Below, piece by piece: positions 27,360 to 35,217 of a stretch of 64,000 nucleotides of DNA. The translations under genes and the position numbers were made by a program. Each line of letters opens with the position of its first letter. Positions within the stretch are counted from its first letter, which is position 1. The DNA is taken from contig OZ242200.1 in NCBI GenBank assembly GCA_965205995.1, positions 3,038,001 to 3,102,000 of the forward strand. Reading direction: 5' to 3'. The notes under the pieces are model-generated. The model worked only from the letters and a program-made list of their open reading frames with translations. It searched no databases and was not told the DNA's origin. The stretch is from MPNO01 sp965205995 (lineage in GTDB: Bacteria; Pseudomonadota; Alphaproteobacteria; MPNO01).

Positions 27360-28535
27360 ATGACAGATCCCACCCGCGAACAATTCGTCGAGGCCGCGCG
27401 CGCGCTCATCCCGGTGCTGCGCGAGCGCGCGCCGGAGGCCGAGCGCATCCGCCGCATTCCCGACGAGACCATCGAGGATCTGCGCCGGGCCGGTCTGTGG
27501 CGGATCCTGAGGCCAGAGCGCTTCGGCGGGGTCGAGACTGATTTCGGCCTGATGATCGACGTCGCCATCGAGCTCGGCCGCGGCTGCGCCGCCACCTCCT
27601 GGGTCTATATCAACCTGGTCGCCCACAACTGGATGCTGCCCTACTGGCCGGCCCGCGCCGCCGAGGAGGTCTGGGGCGAGGACCCCGGCGCGCTGATCGG
27701 CTCGACCCTGGTCTTCCCGGCCGGCAGGCTCGCCCCCGCCGAGGGCGGCTATCTGCTGACCGGGCGCTGGCCCTATGCGAGCGGGGTGGATTCGAGCGAC
27801 TGGATGATGCTGGGCGCGATCGGACAGGGACCGGCGGACGGGAAGCCCGGCCCGCGTATCGTGGTGGTGCGCGCCTCCGACATCGAAATTATCGATACCT
27901 GGCGCGTCTCCGGCCTGGTCGGGACCGGCAGCAAGGATGTCGCCTGCCGGGACCTGTTCCTCCCCGCCCACATGGTGCTCGACCTGGCGCCATCGCAGGA
28001 GGGCTACCCGCCGGAGACCGAGGGGATGAGCGACGCCTACCGGCTGCCGCTGCTGCCGCTGATCCCCCATCTCGTCGCGGCGCCGATGATCGGAACCGCC
28101 CGGGCCGCCTATGACGACCACGCCGCCTATCTCAGGGACCAGGTCTCGACCTTCAACCGCTCGCGCGTCGCCGAACACGTGACGGTGCAGCTCAAGCTCG
28201 CCGAGGCCGCGCAGATGGTCGACGTCGCGCGGCTGCTGGTGCGCGAGGACTGGATGGAGGCCCAGCGGCTGATCGCAAGCGGCGCGCCTCTGCCGCTGAT
28301 CGACCGCGCGCGCTGGCGGCGCAACGGGGCGTATGCGGCGGGGTGCTGCGTCAAGGCGGTCGACCTGATCCACAGCCTGTGCGGCGCGCGGGCCAACTAC
28401 CTCGACCACGACCTCCAGCGCCAGCACCGCGACATCCACGCGGCGGCGCACCAGATCCACCTCTCCTGGGACATCAACGGCGCCGAATTCGGCCGCATCG
28501 CCGCCGGGCTGAAGCCGACCAACGCGCTGTTGTAG
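27360..28535 (+). CDS. Class D flavin monooxygenase (acyl-CoA dehydrogenase fold)
   Basis: 391 residues. REQFVEAARALIPVLRERAPEAERIRRIPDETI, GLWRILRPERFGG and GCAATSWVYINLVAHNW belong to the two-component hydroxylase group (HsaA, HpaB-like, DszC relatives) that has the acyl-CoA dehydrogenase fold but uses reduced flavin and O2 to hydroxylate aromatics. WRVSGLVGTGSKDVACRDLFLP is the conserved mid-domain strand. A flavin reductase partner is not adjacent. It is divergent from the 4,5-dihydroxyphthalate-decarboxylase-like gene; together they suggest an aromatic-compound locus. ATG 27360 has little ribosome-site support. Confidence 0.82.
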   Translation: MTDPTREQFVEAARALIPVLRERAPEAERIRRIPDETIEDLRRAGLWRILRPERFGGVETDFGLMIDVAIELGRGCAATSWVYINLVAHNWMLPYWPARAAEEVWGEDPGALIGSTLVFPAGRLAPAEGGYLLTGRWPYASGVDSSDWMMLGAIGQGPADGKPGPRIVVVRASDIEIIDTWRVSGLVGTGSKDVACRDLFLPAHMVLDLAPSQEGYPPETEGMSDAYRLPLLPLIPHLVAAPMIGTARAAYDDHAAYLRDQVSTFNRSRVAEHVTVQLKLAEAAQMVDVARLLVREDWMEAQRLIASGAPLPLIDRARWRRNGAYAAGCCVKAVDLIHSLCGARANYLDHDLQRQHRDIHAAAHQIHLSWDINGAEFGRIAAGLKPTNALL

Positions 28536-28555
28536 GGGGCCAAAGGTCGGGCGCG

Positions 28556-28659
28556 CCCTTCGATACGCGGCTTCGCCGCTACTCAGGATGAGGGGAAAGT
28601 AGTGTGGCCCCAAGAAATACCCTCATCCTGAGTAGCCCCCGCAGGGGGCGTATCGAAGG
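28556..28659. repeat. Dispersed palindromic repeat, family A (two units in inverted orientation)
   Basis: Unit 1 (28556-28594): CCTTCGATACG ... CTACTCAGGATGAGG. Unit 2 (28620-28659) is the same sequence inverted, with a different inner hairpin (CCCCC-GCA-GGGGG). The pair forms a large cruciform between two convergent genes and may end both transcripts. Confidence 0.88.
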
Positions 28660-28688
28660 ACGCTTCGGGGCGGGCGCGGCGGAGACGG

Positions 28689-29495
28689 TCATTCCGCCGC
28701 CTCCCGCCGCTTGCCGGTTTCGGGCTCCTTGGCGCGGTGCTGCCCGCATCCGGCCAGCGCGCCGGGCGGCGTGTTCAGCGCGTATTCGATGGCGGCCAGC
28801 GTCTTCGGCGTACCCTTGTTCCTGCCGGTCTCGATATGCGCCACGCAGGCCGGGCTGAGGCCGGCGACCTTCGCCAGCTGCTTCAACGACAGGCCCCGGC
28901 CCAGCCGGCGGCTCCTGATCGGGTTGCCGCCCAGCGGCGGGCGGGCGGCCGCTCCCGCCGGGGCGGCGTCCGCCTGCGCCGGGGCCGGGCGGTGGCCGGG
29001 CGTGCCGGCCGCGGGGCCGGGCCAGTCGCGGGGCGCCGCGAGCACGGTAAATTGCGCCGCGGTGCGCGAAGCGTCGATCTTCCACAAGTCGATCGCCACG
29101 ACGAACCAGCGGAGGGCGAGATCGCCGGACCGGTTCAGCCGACCGACCGCGGCGCGGTGCTCGTCGTGGAACCTTGTGCCGAGCCAGACGACGACATCGG
29201 CTTCGAGCCCCTCCGCATAGGTCAGGAGCTGGCCGAGATGGCTGTGGTCGGAGGTCCCGAGCTGCGCCTCGATCACCACCGCGCCATCGGTGTGGCGGTC
29301 GCGGCACACGATGTCCGCGCGGAACCGCCCCACCGGGGCTTCCCGCGCCAGGGGCTCCAGACCGAGCCCGAGCGCGTCGCCGAGACGGCGAAGGTTGTCC
29401 GGCTGCAAGAGCCAGGGGACGAAATCGCCCGGCTCGCTTTTCCAGACGGTCGCGGGGTCGACGGGATCGAGATGCCCGACAGGCCGATCTACCAT
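28689..29495 (-). CDS. XRE-type HTH protein with N-terminal nuclease-like (DUF4268/PD-(D/E)XK-like) domain
   Basis: 268 residues from ATG 29495. The first ~155 residues contain VGRFRADIVCRDRHTDGAVV, then IEAQLGTSDHSHLGQLLTYA and ADVVVWLGTRFHDEHRAAVG: an Asp, Glu-x-Gln and HLGQL pattern resembling the DUF4268/DUF91 nuclease-like fold. A Pro/Ala linker follows, then a C-terminal Cro/C1-type helix-turn-helix (LSLKQLAKVAGLSPACVAHIETGRNKG). Having the HTH at the C-terminus is unusual. It may be a DNA-targeted nuclease or a repressor using a dead nuclease domain. A strong promoter followed at once by an attenuator-like hairpin lies upstream. Confidence 0.65.
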   Translation of the reverse strand: MVDRPVGHLDPVDPATVWKSEPGDFVPWLLQPDNLRRLGDALGLGLEPLAREAPVGRFRADIVCRDRHTDGAVVIEAQLGTSDHSHLGQLLTYAEGLEADVVVWLGTRFHDEHRAAVGRLNRSGDLALRWFVVAIDLWKIDASRTAAQFTVLAAPRDWPGPAAGTPGHRPAPAQADAAPAGAAARPPLGGNPIRSRRLGRGLSLKQLAKVAGLSPACVAHIETGRNKGTPKTLAAIEYALNTPPGALAGCGQHRAKEPETGKRREAAE

Positions 29496-29537
29496 CGGGG
29501 CAATACTCCGTTCTGCGATGCGGGGGGCGCGGGCACG

Positions 29538-29568
29538 AAAAAGGGGCGCCGAAACCTTCGGCGCCCCC
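29538..29568 (-). terminator. Attenuator-like terminator upstream of the XRE gene
   Basis: 11-bp perfect stem (29543-29553 with 29557-29567, loop ACC) followed on the minus strand by TTTTT (29542-29538). It lies only ~12 bases after the predicted transcription start, so most transcripts from the promoter at 29586-29614 should end as ~40-nt RNAs before reaching the gene at 29495. Confidence 0.8.
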
Positions 29569-29585
29569 ACTTCCCGACTGTGCGG

Positions 29586-29614
29586 AATATACCCCAAAAC
29601 GCGTCCCGGGTCAA
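29586..29614 (-). promoter_or_regulatory. Strong sigma-70-type promoter
   Basis: Minus strand TTGACC (29614-29609), 17-base spacer, TATATT (29591-29586). One of the best promoter matches in the window; points left toward the hairpin at 29538-29568 and the XRE gene. Confidence 0.75.
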
Positions 29615-29930
29615 GCAAAAAAGTGTGTTCTGAATAAAATCATCCTCAGCCCTCTGATTTCTCGGGATTTTTTCTCTCTTTCCGATCGATCCTCGAGCCG
29701 GGCGCCGCCCTGACGAGCGGGAAGAGGCGCGGGGCGTCCTGTTTCGGAATTTCATGCGCTTTCGCATCCTGTCCGGTCGCCGTCCATGGATGCCCGGAAC
29801 GAGTCCACTGCTGTCCGGTTTGGATGGGCTGGACCGGGTGCAAGGCGTTGGTACAGGCGGATTACCGGCGCATTCGCCGGATCGGGACACGGATTGCGGC
29901 ACGCTCTCACCTGCCTTCCTTGTTCTCCCC

Positions 29931-30044
29931 TTGTCACCCCGGACTTGTTCCGGGGCCCAGGCCTGCCCCGGACACCGATCCGGGGGCCACAGGCACCGCC
30001 CCCGCCCGGCTTCCCTGGGCCCCGGAACAAGTCCGGGGTGACAA
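29931..30044. repeat. 29-bp perfect inverted repeat (family B palindrome)
   Basis: Arms 29931-29959 and 30016-30044 are exact reverse complements (core GTCACCCCGGACTTGTTCC), separated by 56 bases that carry a related CCCCGGACACCGATCCGGGG dyad. Each arm is itself partly palindromic. A short outer repeat (CTGTCCGGTTT at 29811, AAACCGGACAG at 30098) flanks it, so the unit looks like a composite mobile or recombining repeat. Confidence 0.85.
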
Positions 30045-30195
30045 CAGGGGGGCGGCGGCGGTCTCGCCCATTGCGGCAGAGCCCGCCCCGAAGGTTAAAC
30101 CGGACAGCAATGGAACGAGTCCGGGCATGACGATTGGGCGGGCGTTGGCGGGGTCCCGTAAGCGGGCAGGTTTTGCCCAATGGCCCCTCTCCGTC

Positions 30196-30222
30196 ATGGC
30201 CGGACTTGTTCCGGCCATCCAC
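30196..30222. repeat. Short palindrome of repeat family B
   Basis: ATGGCCGGA, ACTTGT-type centre, TCCGGCCAT: a perfect nine-pair hairpin sharing the GGACTTGTTCC core with the repeat at 29931-30044. A further related dyad with CCCCCGGACTCGTTTCGGGGG follows at about 30264. Confidence 0.7.
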
Positions 30223-30443
30223 GCCGCCCGCACGGCAAGCGGTCGGGAGATGCCCGGAACGCCCCCGGACTCGTTTCGGGGGCCAGGCATGACGGGTGAA
30301 GCGACACGGCATGGCTATCCACGAAACTTCGGAACCGGGCCGCTACCGCCCGCCATCGTCTTCCTGCCGTCAAGGTCGGCCAAGCCCGACCGTGACGATG
30401 CGAAGCATTGGTCCGCGGGCGGACCGGAACTCCGCCAGCCAAC

Positions 30444-30488
30444 TTGACAACGAGCGCGAATTGCGTCCTCATTCGTACAGATATGTAC
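30444..30488 (+). promoter_or_regulatory. hicAB promoter region with GTACA dyad
   Basis: TTGACA at 30444-30449 is a perfect -35 box; the -10 (CTCATT, 30468-30473) is poor. A dyad GTACA-GATA-TGTAC at 30475-30488 lies just before the hicA start and is a plausible HicB/HicAB autoregulatory site. Confidence 0.5.
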
Positions 30489-30496
30489 GCGGTATC

Positions 30497-30709
30497 GTGA
30501 CCGGTAGCGAATTCGTGCGGCGCGTTAGACAGCTCGGCCGCGAGCGCGGCGTCGCAGTCCGATTCGATTCGCGACAGGGCAAGGGAAGCCACGGCCGCCT
30601 GCATTACGGGGATCGTTTCGCCACGGTCAAGGACCTTCGCAAGGAAATCGGCCAAGGTCTGCTTGCGGCCATGGTGCGGCAGTTGGGGATATCCCGCGAG
30701 GATCTGTGA
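30497..30709 (+). CDS. hicA: HicA-type toxin (type II toxin-antitoxin)
   Basis: 70 residues from GTG 30497. TGSEFVRRVRQLGRERGVAV followed by GKGSHGRLHYGDRFATVKD is the HicA double-stranded-RNA-binding-like fold; the conserved His in GSHGRL is the catalytic residue of these translation-independent mRNA interferases. It overlaps the antitoxin gene by four bases (GTGA at 30706), the usual toxin-first arrangement. No better start lies upstream in frame. Confidence 0.82.
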   Translation: MTGSEFVRRVRQLGRERGVAVRFDSRQGKGSHGRLHYGDRFATVKDLRKEIGQGLLAAMVRQLGISREDL

Positions 30710-31167
30710 GCGAGACAAGGAAGAATCGGATGGCACGATCGACGCAGCTAGCCTACCCCGTCAGACTGGAGACGGACGATCCCGGCGCCGTGCTGGTGTC
30801 GTTCCCCGACATTCCCGAGGCGTTGACCGAAGGCGCCACGGAGCAGGAAGCGTTGGCGGAAGCGCAAGACTGCCTCATCGCCGCTCTCGGCGGCTACATC
30901 GACGGCCGGCGAAACATCCCCAACCCGTCACCGGGGCGCGGGCTCCCGCTGGTCGCCCTCCCGGCACTGGCCGCCGCCAAGGTCGCCCTCTATTGCACGA
31001 TGCGCGAGCGCGGCCTGAGCAACGCGGCCCTGGCCCGGCAGCTCGGTACCGTGGAAGGGGCGGTGCGGCGCCTGATCGATCTCGACCACCGTTCCCATAT
31101 CGGCCAGGTCGAGACCGCGCTCCACGCGCTCGGCCAGCGGCTGGTAGTCGTGACGCGGGCCGCATAG
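30706..31167 (+). CDS. hicB: HicB-type antitoxin with C-terminal HTH
   Basis: 153 residues, the long form of HicB. The N-terminal partial RNase-H-like fold is seen in YPVRLETDDPGAVLVSFPDIPEALTEG and EQEALAEAQDCLIAALGGYI; the C-terminal half (AKVALYCTMRERGLSNAALARQLGT) is a DNA-binding helix-turn-helix. It neutralises HicA and represses the pair. GTG 30706 overlaps hicA by GTGA. Confidence 0.85.
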   Translation: MSETRKNRMARSTQLAYPVRLETDDPGAVLVSFPDIPEALTEGATEQEALAEAQDCLIAALGGYIDGRRNIPNPSPGRGLPLVALPALAAAKVALYCTMRERGLSNAALARQLGTVEGAVRRLIDLDHRSHIGQVETALHALGQRLVVVTRAA

Positions 31168-31274
31168 CCGTCGCCCCGCCAGGGTTGACGCCGCCCATGC
31201 GGGTGAAGATTCTGGGGCTTCGGGGACAAATCGAACCACCGGCCGCGCAGCGCGGCCGCAGCGGGGTATCAGTG

Positions 31275-32288
31275 ATGCGTGCGGTGTGCTTGCGCGAACA
31301 CGGCGGGATCGATGCGCTCAGGCTCGAGACCGACTTTCCCGACCCGGAGGTCGGCGAGGGCCAGGTGGTGATCCGGGTCCGCGCGACCTCGCTCAACTAT
31401 CACGACGTGTTCACCTGCGACGGCATGCCGGGCATCAAGGTGCCGATGCCGATGATCATCGGGCTCGACATCGCGGGCGAGATCGCCGAGATCGGCCCGG
31501 GCGTCGAGGGCTGGAGCGTCGGCGACAACGTGCTGATCAACCCGCTCGACCCGACCGCCCCCGAGAAGGGGCTGATGGGGGAGATGGTGCTCGGCGGCAC
31601 CGCCGAATACTGCCTGGTCGACGCGACCCGGCTGATCCCGATCCCGGACGGCGTCAGCCATGCCCAGGCCGCCTCGCTCCCGGTCGCCTACGGCACCGCG
31701 CACCGCATGCTGTTCACCCATGGCGGGCTCAAGGAGGGCGAGCGCATCCTCATCCTCGGCGCCAGCGGCGGGGTCGGCTCGTGCTGCGTGCTGCTCGCCA
31801 AGCTGGTCGGCGCCGAGGTGGTCGCCTGCGGCTCGACCCCGGAAAAGCTGGAGGCGCTCAAGGCCTGGGGCGCCGATCACGCGATCGACTACAGCGAGAC
31901 CCAGTTCGAGCGCGAGATCTGGAAGCTCTACGACAAGCCGCACCGGCGGCGCTTCACCGGCGGCGTCGACATGGTGGTCAATTTCACCGGCGGCGACACC
32001 TGGGTGCCGAGCCTGAAGGCGCTCAAGCGCGGCGGCCGGCTGATGACCTGCGGCGCGACGGCGGGGTACGGCCCCAACACCGATCTCCGCTATATCTGGA
32101 CCTTCGAGCTCAAGGTGCTGGGCTCCAACAGCTGGGCGCCGGAGGATCTGACCCGGCTGATGGAGCTGATCCGGGACGGCAGGCTCGATCCCGTCATCGA
32201 CAGCACCCTCCCGCTGGAGGAGACGCGCGAAGGCGTGCGCCGGCTGCGCGACCGCGAAGTCATCGGAAAGATCGTCATCGAGCCATGA
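31275..32288 (+). CDS. MDR family alcohol dehydrogenase / quinone oxidoreductase
   Basis: 337 residues. MRAVCLREHGGIDALRL and RVRATSLNYHDVFTCDGMPG open the GroES-like domain, and ILILGASGGVGSCCVLLAKLVGAEVVACG (residues about 155-183) is the NAD(P) Rossmann motif. Zinc ligands of the classical type are not obvious, so it may be a zinc-free quinone-reductase-like member. Its stop overlaps the start of the acyl-CoA ligase (ATGA at 32285), so the two are translationally coupled. Substrate unknown. Confidence 0.85.
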   Translation: MRAVCLREHGGIDALRLETDFPDPEVGEGQVVIRVRATSLNYHDVFTCDGMPGIKVPMPMIIGLDIAGEIAEIGPGVEGWSVGDNVLINPLDPTAPEKGLMGEMVLGGTAEYCLVDATRLIPIPDGVSHAQAASLPVAYGTAHRMLFTHGGLKEGERILILGASGGVGSCCVLLAKLVGAEVVACGSTPEKLEALKAWGADHAIDYSETQFEREIWKLYDKPHRRRFTGGVDMVVNFTGGDTWVPSLKALKRGGRLMTCGATAGYGPNTDLRYIWTFELKVLGSNSWAPEDLTRLMELIRDGRLDPVIDSTLPLEETREGVRRLRDREVIGKIVIEP

Positions 32289-33796
32289 CGCCGACCGGCA
32301 ATCTGGGCTGCGTCTTCGCCGCCCATGCCGGGAGCGACCGCCCGGCGGTGGTCGACCTGTTCGACCCGGACCGGCCGCGCACTCTCAGCCACCGCGAGCT
32401 CGACCGCGCCTGCGGCGCGATGGCGGCGGGGCTGGCCGGCCGCGGTCTGGGGCGCGGCGACCGGGTGGCGATCTGCGCGGTCAACCGGCTCGAATATCTG
32501 GTGGCGCTGTTCGGCGCGATGCGGGCGGGCTGCGTGCCGGTGATGGTCAACGTCAAGCTGCCGGTCGAGACCATCCGCTTCATCGTCGAGGATTCGGGCG
32601 CGCGGATCGTCTTCGCGGACGGGGATTTCGCCTTCGATCCTCCCGACGGCGCGGCGCTGGTTTCCTTCGACGATTCCGGCTGGAGCGCGTTCACCGCGCC
32701 GGAGCCGGTGCCGGCCTATGTCCCGCAGCCCGGCGACATCGCCGAACAGCCTTATACCTCGGGCTCGACCGGCCGGCCCAAGGGGGTGCTGCTCAACCAT
32801 GAAGGGCAGTGCTGGATGATCGGCAAGCTGGTCGAGACCCGCGGCCTCAAGGCCGACGACGCGAGCGTGATCTCGGCGCCGCTCTACCACAAGAACGCCC
32901 TGCTCGCGGTCAAGTCGGCGCTTGCCGCGGGCGGGGCCATCGTCCTGTTCGCCCGCTTCGACGCAAGGCGCTATATCCGCGCCATCGGGGAATACGGCCT
33001 CACCATGCTGACCGGCGTGCCGACGATGTACGCTCTCATCCTGCAGGAGGAAAAGCTGCTGCGGGAGACCGATCTGGGCTCGGTCCGCGCCTGCTCGATG
33101 GGCTCGGCCCCGGCGTCCGACAATCTGCTCGATTCGCTCGCCGGGACCTTCCCCAACGCCGCGCTCAACCTCAATTACGGCATTACCGAGGGCGGGCCGA
33201 TCATGTTCTCCTGGACCCATCCGGACGGGCTGGAGCGGCCGCGGATGACGGTGGGCTACCCGATCGAGGGGGTCGAGCTCAGGCTGGTCGGCGGGGCGGA
33301 CGCGGATCGCGGCACGCTGCATGTCAGGAGCCCGGGGGTGATGGCGGGCTACCACAATCTGCCCGACGACACCGGGCGCGTGCTCGCCGACGGGTGGCTC
33401 GACACCGGCGACGTGCTGAGGCGCGACGCGGACGGCTGGTACTATTTCGTCGGGCGGGTCGACGACATGTTCGTCACCGCGGGCGAGAACATCTATCCCG
33501 GCGCGGTCGAAGCGATGCTGGAGCGCCACCCCGACATCATGCAGGCGGTGGTGGTGCCGGCGCCCAACGCGCTCAAGGCGCATGTCCCGGTCGCCTTCGT
33601 CGTCGCCCGGCCGCATGCCGGGATCGACGAGCCGGCGGTCAAGCGCCACGCGCTTGCCAACGGGCCGGCCTACGCCCATCCGCGCCGCGTGTTCTTCGTC
33701 GAGGCGCTGCCGCTTTCCGGCACCAACAAGATCGACCGCCGGTTCCTGGAGGGCCGCGCCGCGGCGGCGGCGCGCGACAGCGGGACCGCGGGGTGA
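32285..33796 (+). CDS. AMP-forming acyl-CoA synthetase (class I adenylating enzyme)
   Basis: 503 residues. The ATP motif YTSGSTGRPKGVLLNH, NYGITEGGPIM, the hinge region WLDTGDVLRRDADGWYYFVGRVDDMFVTAGENIYPG and the closing catalytic lysine in LSGTNKIDRRFL place it in the acyl/aryl-CoA ligase family, which activates a carboxylic acid as CoA thioester via the acyl-AMP. It is coupled to the MDR dehydrogenase by a four-base overlap. The acid substrate cannot be predicted. Confidence 0.87.
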   Translation: MTPTGNLGCVFAAHAGSDRPAVVDLFDPDRPRTLSHRELDRACGAMAAGLAGRGLGRGDRVAICAVNRLEYLVALFGAMRAGCVPVMVNVKLPVETIRFIVEDSGARIVFADGDFAFDPPDGAALVSFDDSGWSAFTAPEPVPAYVPQPGDIAEQPYTSGSTGRPKGVLLNHEGQCWMIGKLVETRGLKADDASVISAPLYHKNALLAVKSALAAGGAIVLFARFDARRYIRAIGEYGLTMLTGVPTMYALILQEEKLLRETDLGSVRACSMGSAPASDNLLDSLAGTFPNAALNLNYGITEGGPIMFSWTHPDGLERPRMTVGYPIEGVELRLVGGADADRGTLHVRSPGVMAGYHNLPDDTGRVLADGWLDTGDVLRRDADGWYYFVGRVDDMFVTAGENIYPGAVEAMLERHPDIMQAVVVPAPNALKAHVPVAFVVARPHAGIDEPAVKRHALANGPAYAHPRRVFFVEALPLSGTNKIDRRFLEGRAAAAARDSGTAG

Positions 33797-33812
33797 GGCC
33801 GGGCCGCCGCGC

Positions 33813-34661
33813 TCAGCCCATCAGGGCGCGGATATATGTGGGCAGCCCGAAGGCGGCCACGTGGACCTCGGGGTTGTAGTAGCGGGTCTCGATGTCGGCG
33901 GCGCGGAACCGCCGTTCGATTTCCTCGAGCGGGGTCGCCCGGGGAGCGGTGCTGCGGCTGCCCCAGCCGAGCGTCATGAAGCCCGCCCCGTAGGTCGGGA
34001 CCTGGGTGAGATAGAGCCACGCATCGGCGAAGAGCGCTTTCATCCGCGCATGGGTGTCGCGGGCCTCTTCCTCCTGCATGAAGGTCACGCCGGACTGGGT
34101 GACCAGGATGCCGTTCTCGCCGAGCCGGGCGCGGCAGTCGGCGTAGAACGGATGTTCGAACAGGGCGACGGAGGGGCCGACGGGATCGGTCGAATCGACG
34201 ACGATGACGTCGAACACCTCGTCGGCGGTCTTCATCCAGGCGGTGCCGTCCTGAAATATCACCTCGGCGCGCGGGTCGTCGAAGGCATCGCCGCAGATCG
34301 ACGGCAGAAAGCGCCGCGACAGCTCGACCACGCCGGGGTCGAGCTCGATCATCACCACCCGCTCGACGTCGTGCTTGAGGACCTCTTCCAGCGCGCCGCC
34401 GTCGCCGCCGCCGACGATCGCCACCCGCCTGGCGTCGCCGTGGGCGAGGATCGGCACATGGACCAGCATCTCGTGATAGGCGAATTCATCGCCCTCGGTG
34501 GTCTGGACGATCCCGTCGAGCGCCAGGACCCGTCCGAAATAGGGGTTCTCGAAGATCATCAGGTCCTGATGCCCGGTCTTCTCGCAATGCAGGATTTTGC
34601 CGACCCTGAGGCGCTGCTGGTAGTCCTTGTAGAGCCTTTCGGTGAACCACTCCCCGCTCAT
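33813..34661 (-). CDS. speE: Spermidine synthase
   Basis: 282 residues. WFTERLYKDYQQRLRVGKIL, YFGRVLALDGIVQTTEGDEFAYHEML, the SAM-type nucleotide motif VAIVGGGDGGALEEVLKH and VVDSTDPVGPSVALF are diagnostic. It transfers the aminopropyl group of decarboxylated S-adenosylmethionine to putrescine. Its ATG 34661 overlaps the speD stop (ATGA), so the two polyamine enzymes are made together. Confidence 0.95.
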   Translation of the reverse strand: MSGEWFTERLYKDYQQRLRVGKILHCEKTGHQDLMIFENPYFGRVLALDGIVQTTEGDEFAYHEMLVHVPILAHGDARRVAIVGGGDGGALEEVLKHDVERVVMIELDPGVVELSRRFLPSICGDAFDDPRAEVIFQDGTAWMKTADEVFDVIVVDSTDPVGPSVALFEHPFYADCRARLGENGILVTQSGVTFMQEEEARDTHARMKALFADAWLYLTQVPTYGAGFMTLGWGSRSTAPRATPLEEIERRFRAADIETRYYNPEVHVAAFGLPTYIRALMG

Positions 34662-35098
34662 TCGAGGACGCCCCGCCGCTGCACCGTGACGGTCTCGCGG
34701 CCGGGCCGGAACCAGCGCCTGAGCACCGGGACCGCCGCGTGCGGGTCGCACTGGCCGCACATGAAGACGTCGAACGCGGCGTAGCCGATCTCCGGCCAGG
34801 TATGGATGCTGATATGGGATTCGGCGAGCACCGCAACCCCCGACACGCCGCCATTGCCGGAGAACGGATGCAGGTGGATATGGAGCAGCGTCGCGTTGCA
34901 GGCGCGGACCGCCTCGCGCAGCGCGCCCTCGGCCACCGGGAGGTCGTCGAGAGGGGACGCGCCCCAGAAATCGACCAGCAGATGGGTGCCCGCGTGGACC
35001 ACCCCCTCGCTGCGCACCAGGTAGTCCCCGGGCGTGTCGGATCGCGGGCCGCCGGCGGCCATCGGGCCTCGCGGGGGAAGCGCGGTATCAACGTCCAT
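34658..35098 (-). CDS. speD: S-adenosylmethionine decarboxylase proenzyme
   Basis: 146 residues, the small prokaryotic class. The proenzyme cleaves itself at the serine in VLAESHISIHTWPEIGYAA to create the pyruvoyl cofactor; HLHPFSGNGGVSG and DVFMCGQCDPHAAV carry other active-site residues. It supplies decarboxylated SAM for SpeE, encoded next with a four-base overlap. No ornithine or arginine decarboxylase for putrescine supply is in the window. Confidence 0.93.
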   Translation of the reverse strand: MDVDTALPPRGPMAAGGPRSDTPGDYLVRSEGVVHAGTHLLVDFWGASPLDDLPVAEGALREAVRACNATLLHIHLHPFSGNGGVSGVAVLAESHISIHTWPEIGYAAFDVFMCGQCDPHAAVPVLRRWFRPGRETVTVQRRGVLE

Positions 35099-35217
35099 TC
35101 AAGGGGCCTCCGGACGGGTCGCGGCGCGGAAAACAAGGACGCGGTTCTGGCTCAAATCCGCGGCCGATGCAAGAGCCCGATATGGATTGGGAGCGCCGGT
35201 CCGGGAGAGCGGCGCGG

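Larger units (their letters stand above)
29640..30440. other. Gene-free stretch rich in palindromic repeats
   Basis: About 800 bases with no frame that reads as protein. It holds several palindromes built on CCGGACTTGTTCCGG or CCCGGAACGAGTCC words (29787, 29931, 30016, 30120, 30196, 30255), typical intergenic repeats of alphaproteobacteria, and the 29-bp inverted repeat described separately. Confidence 0.7.
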
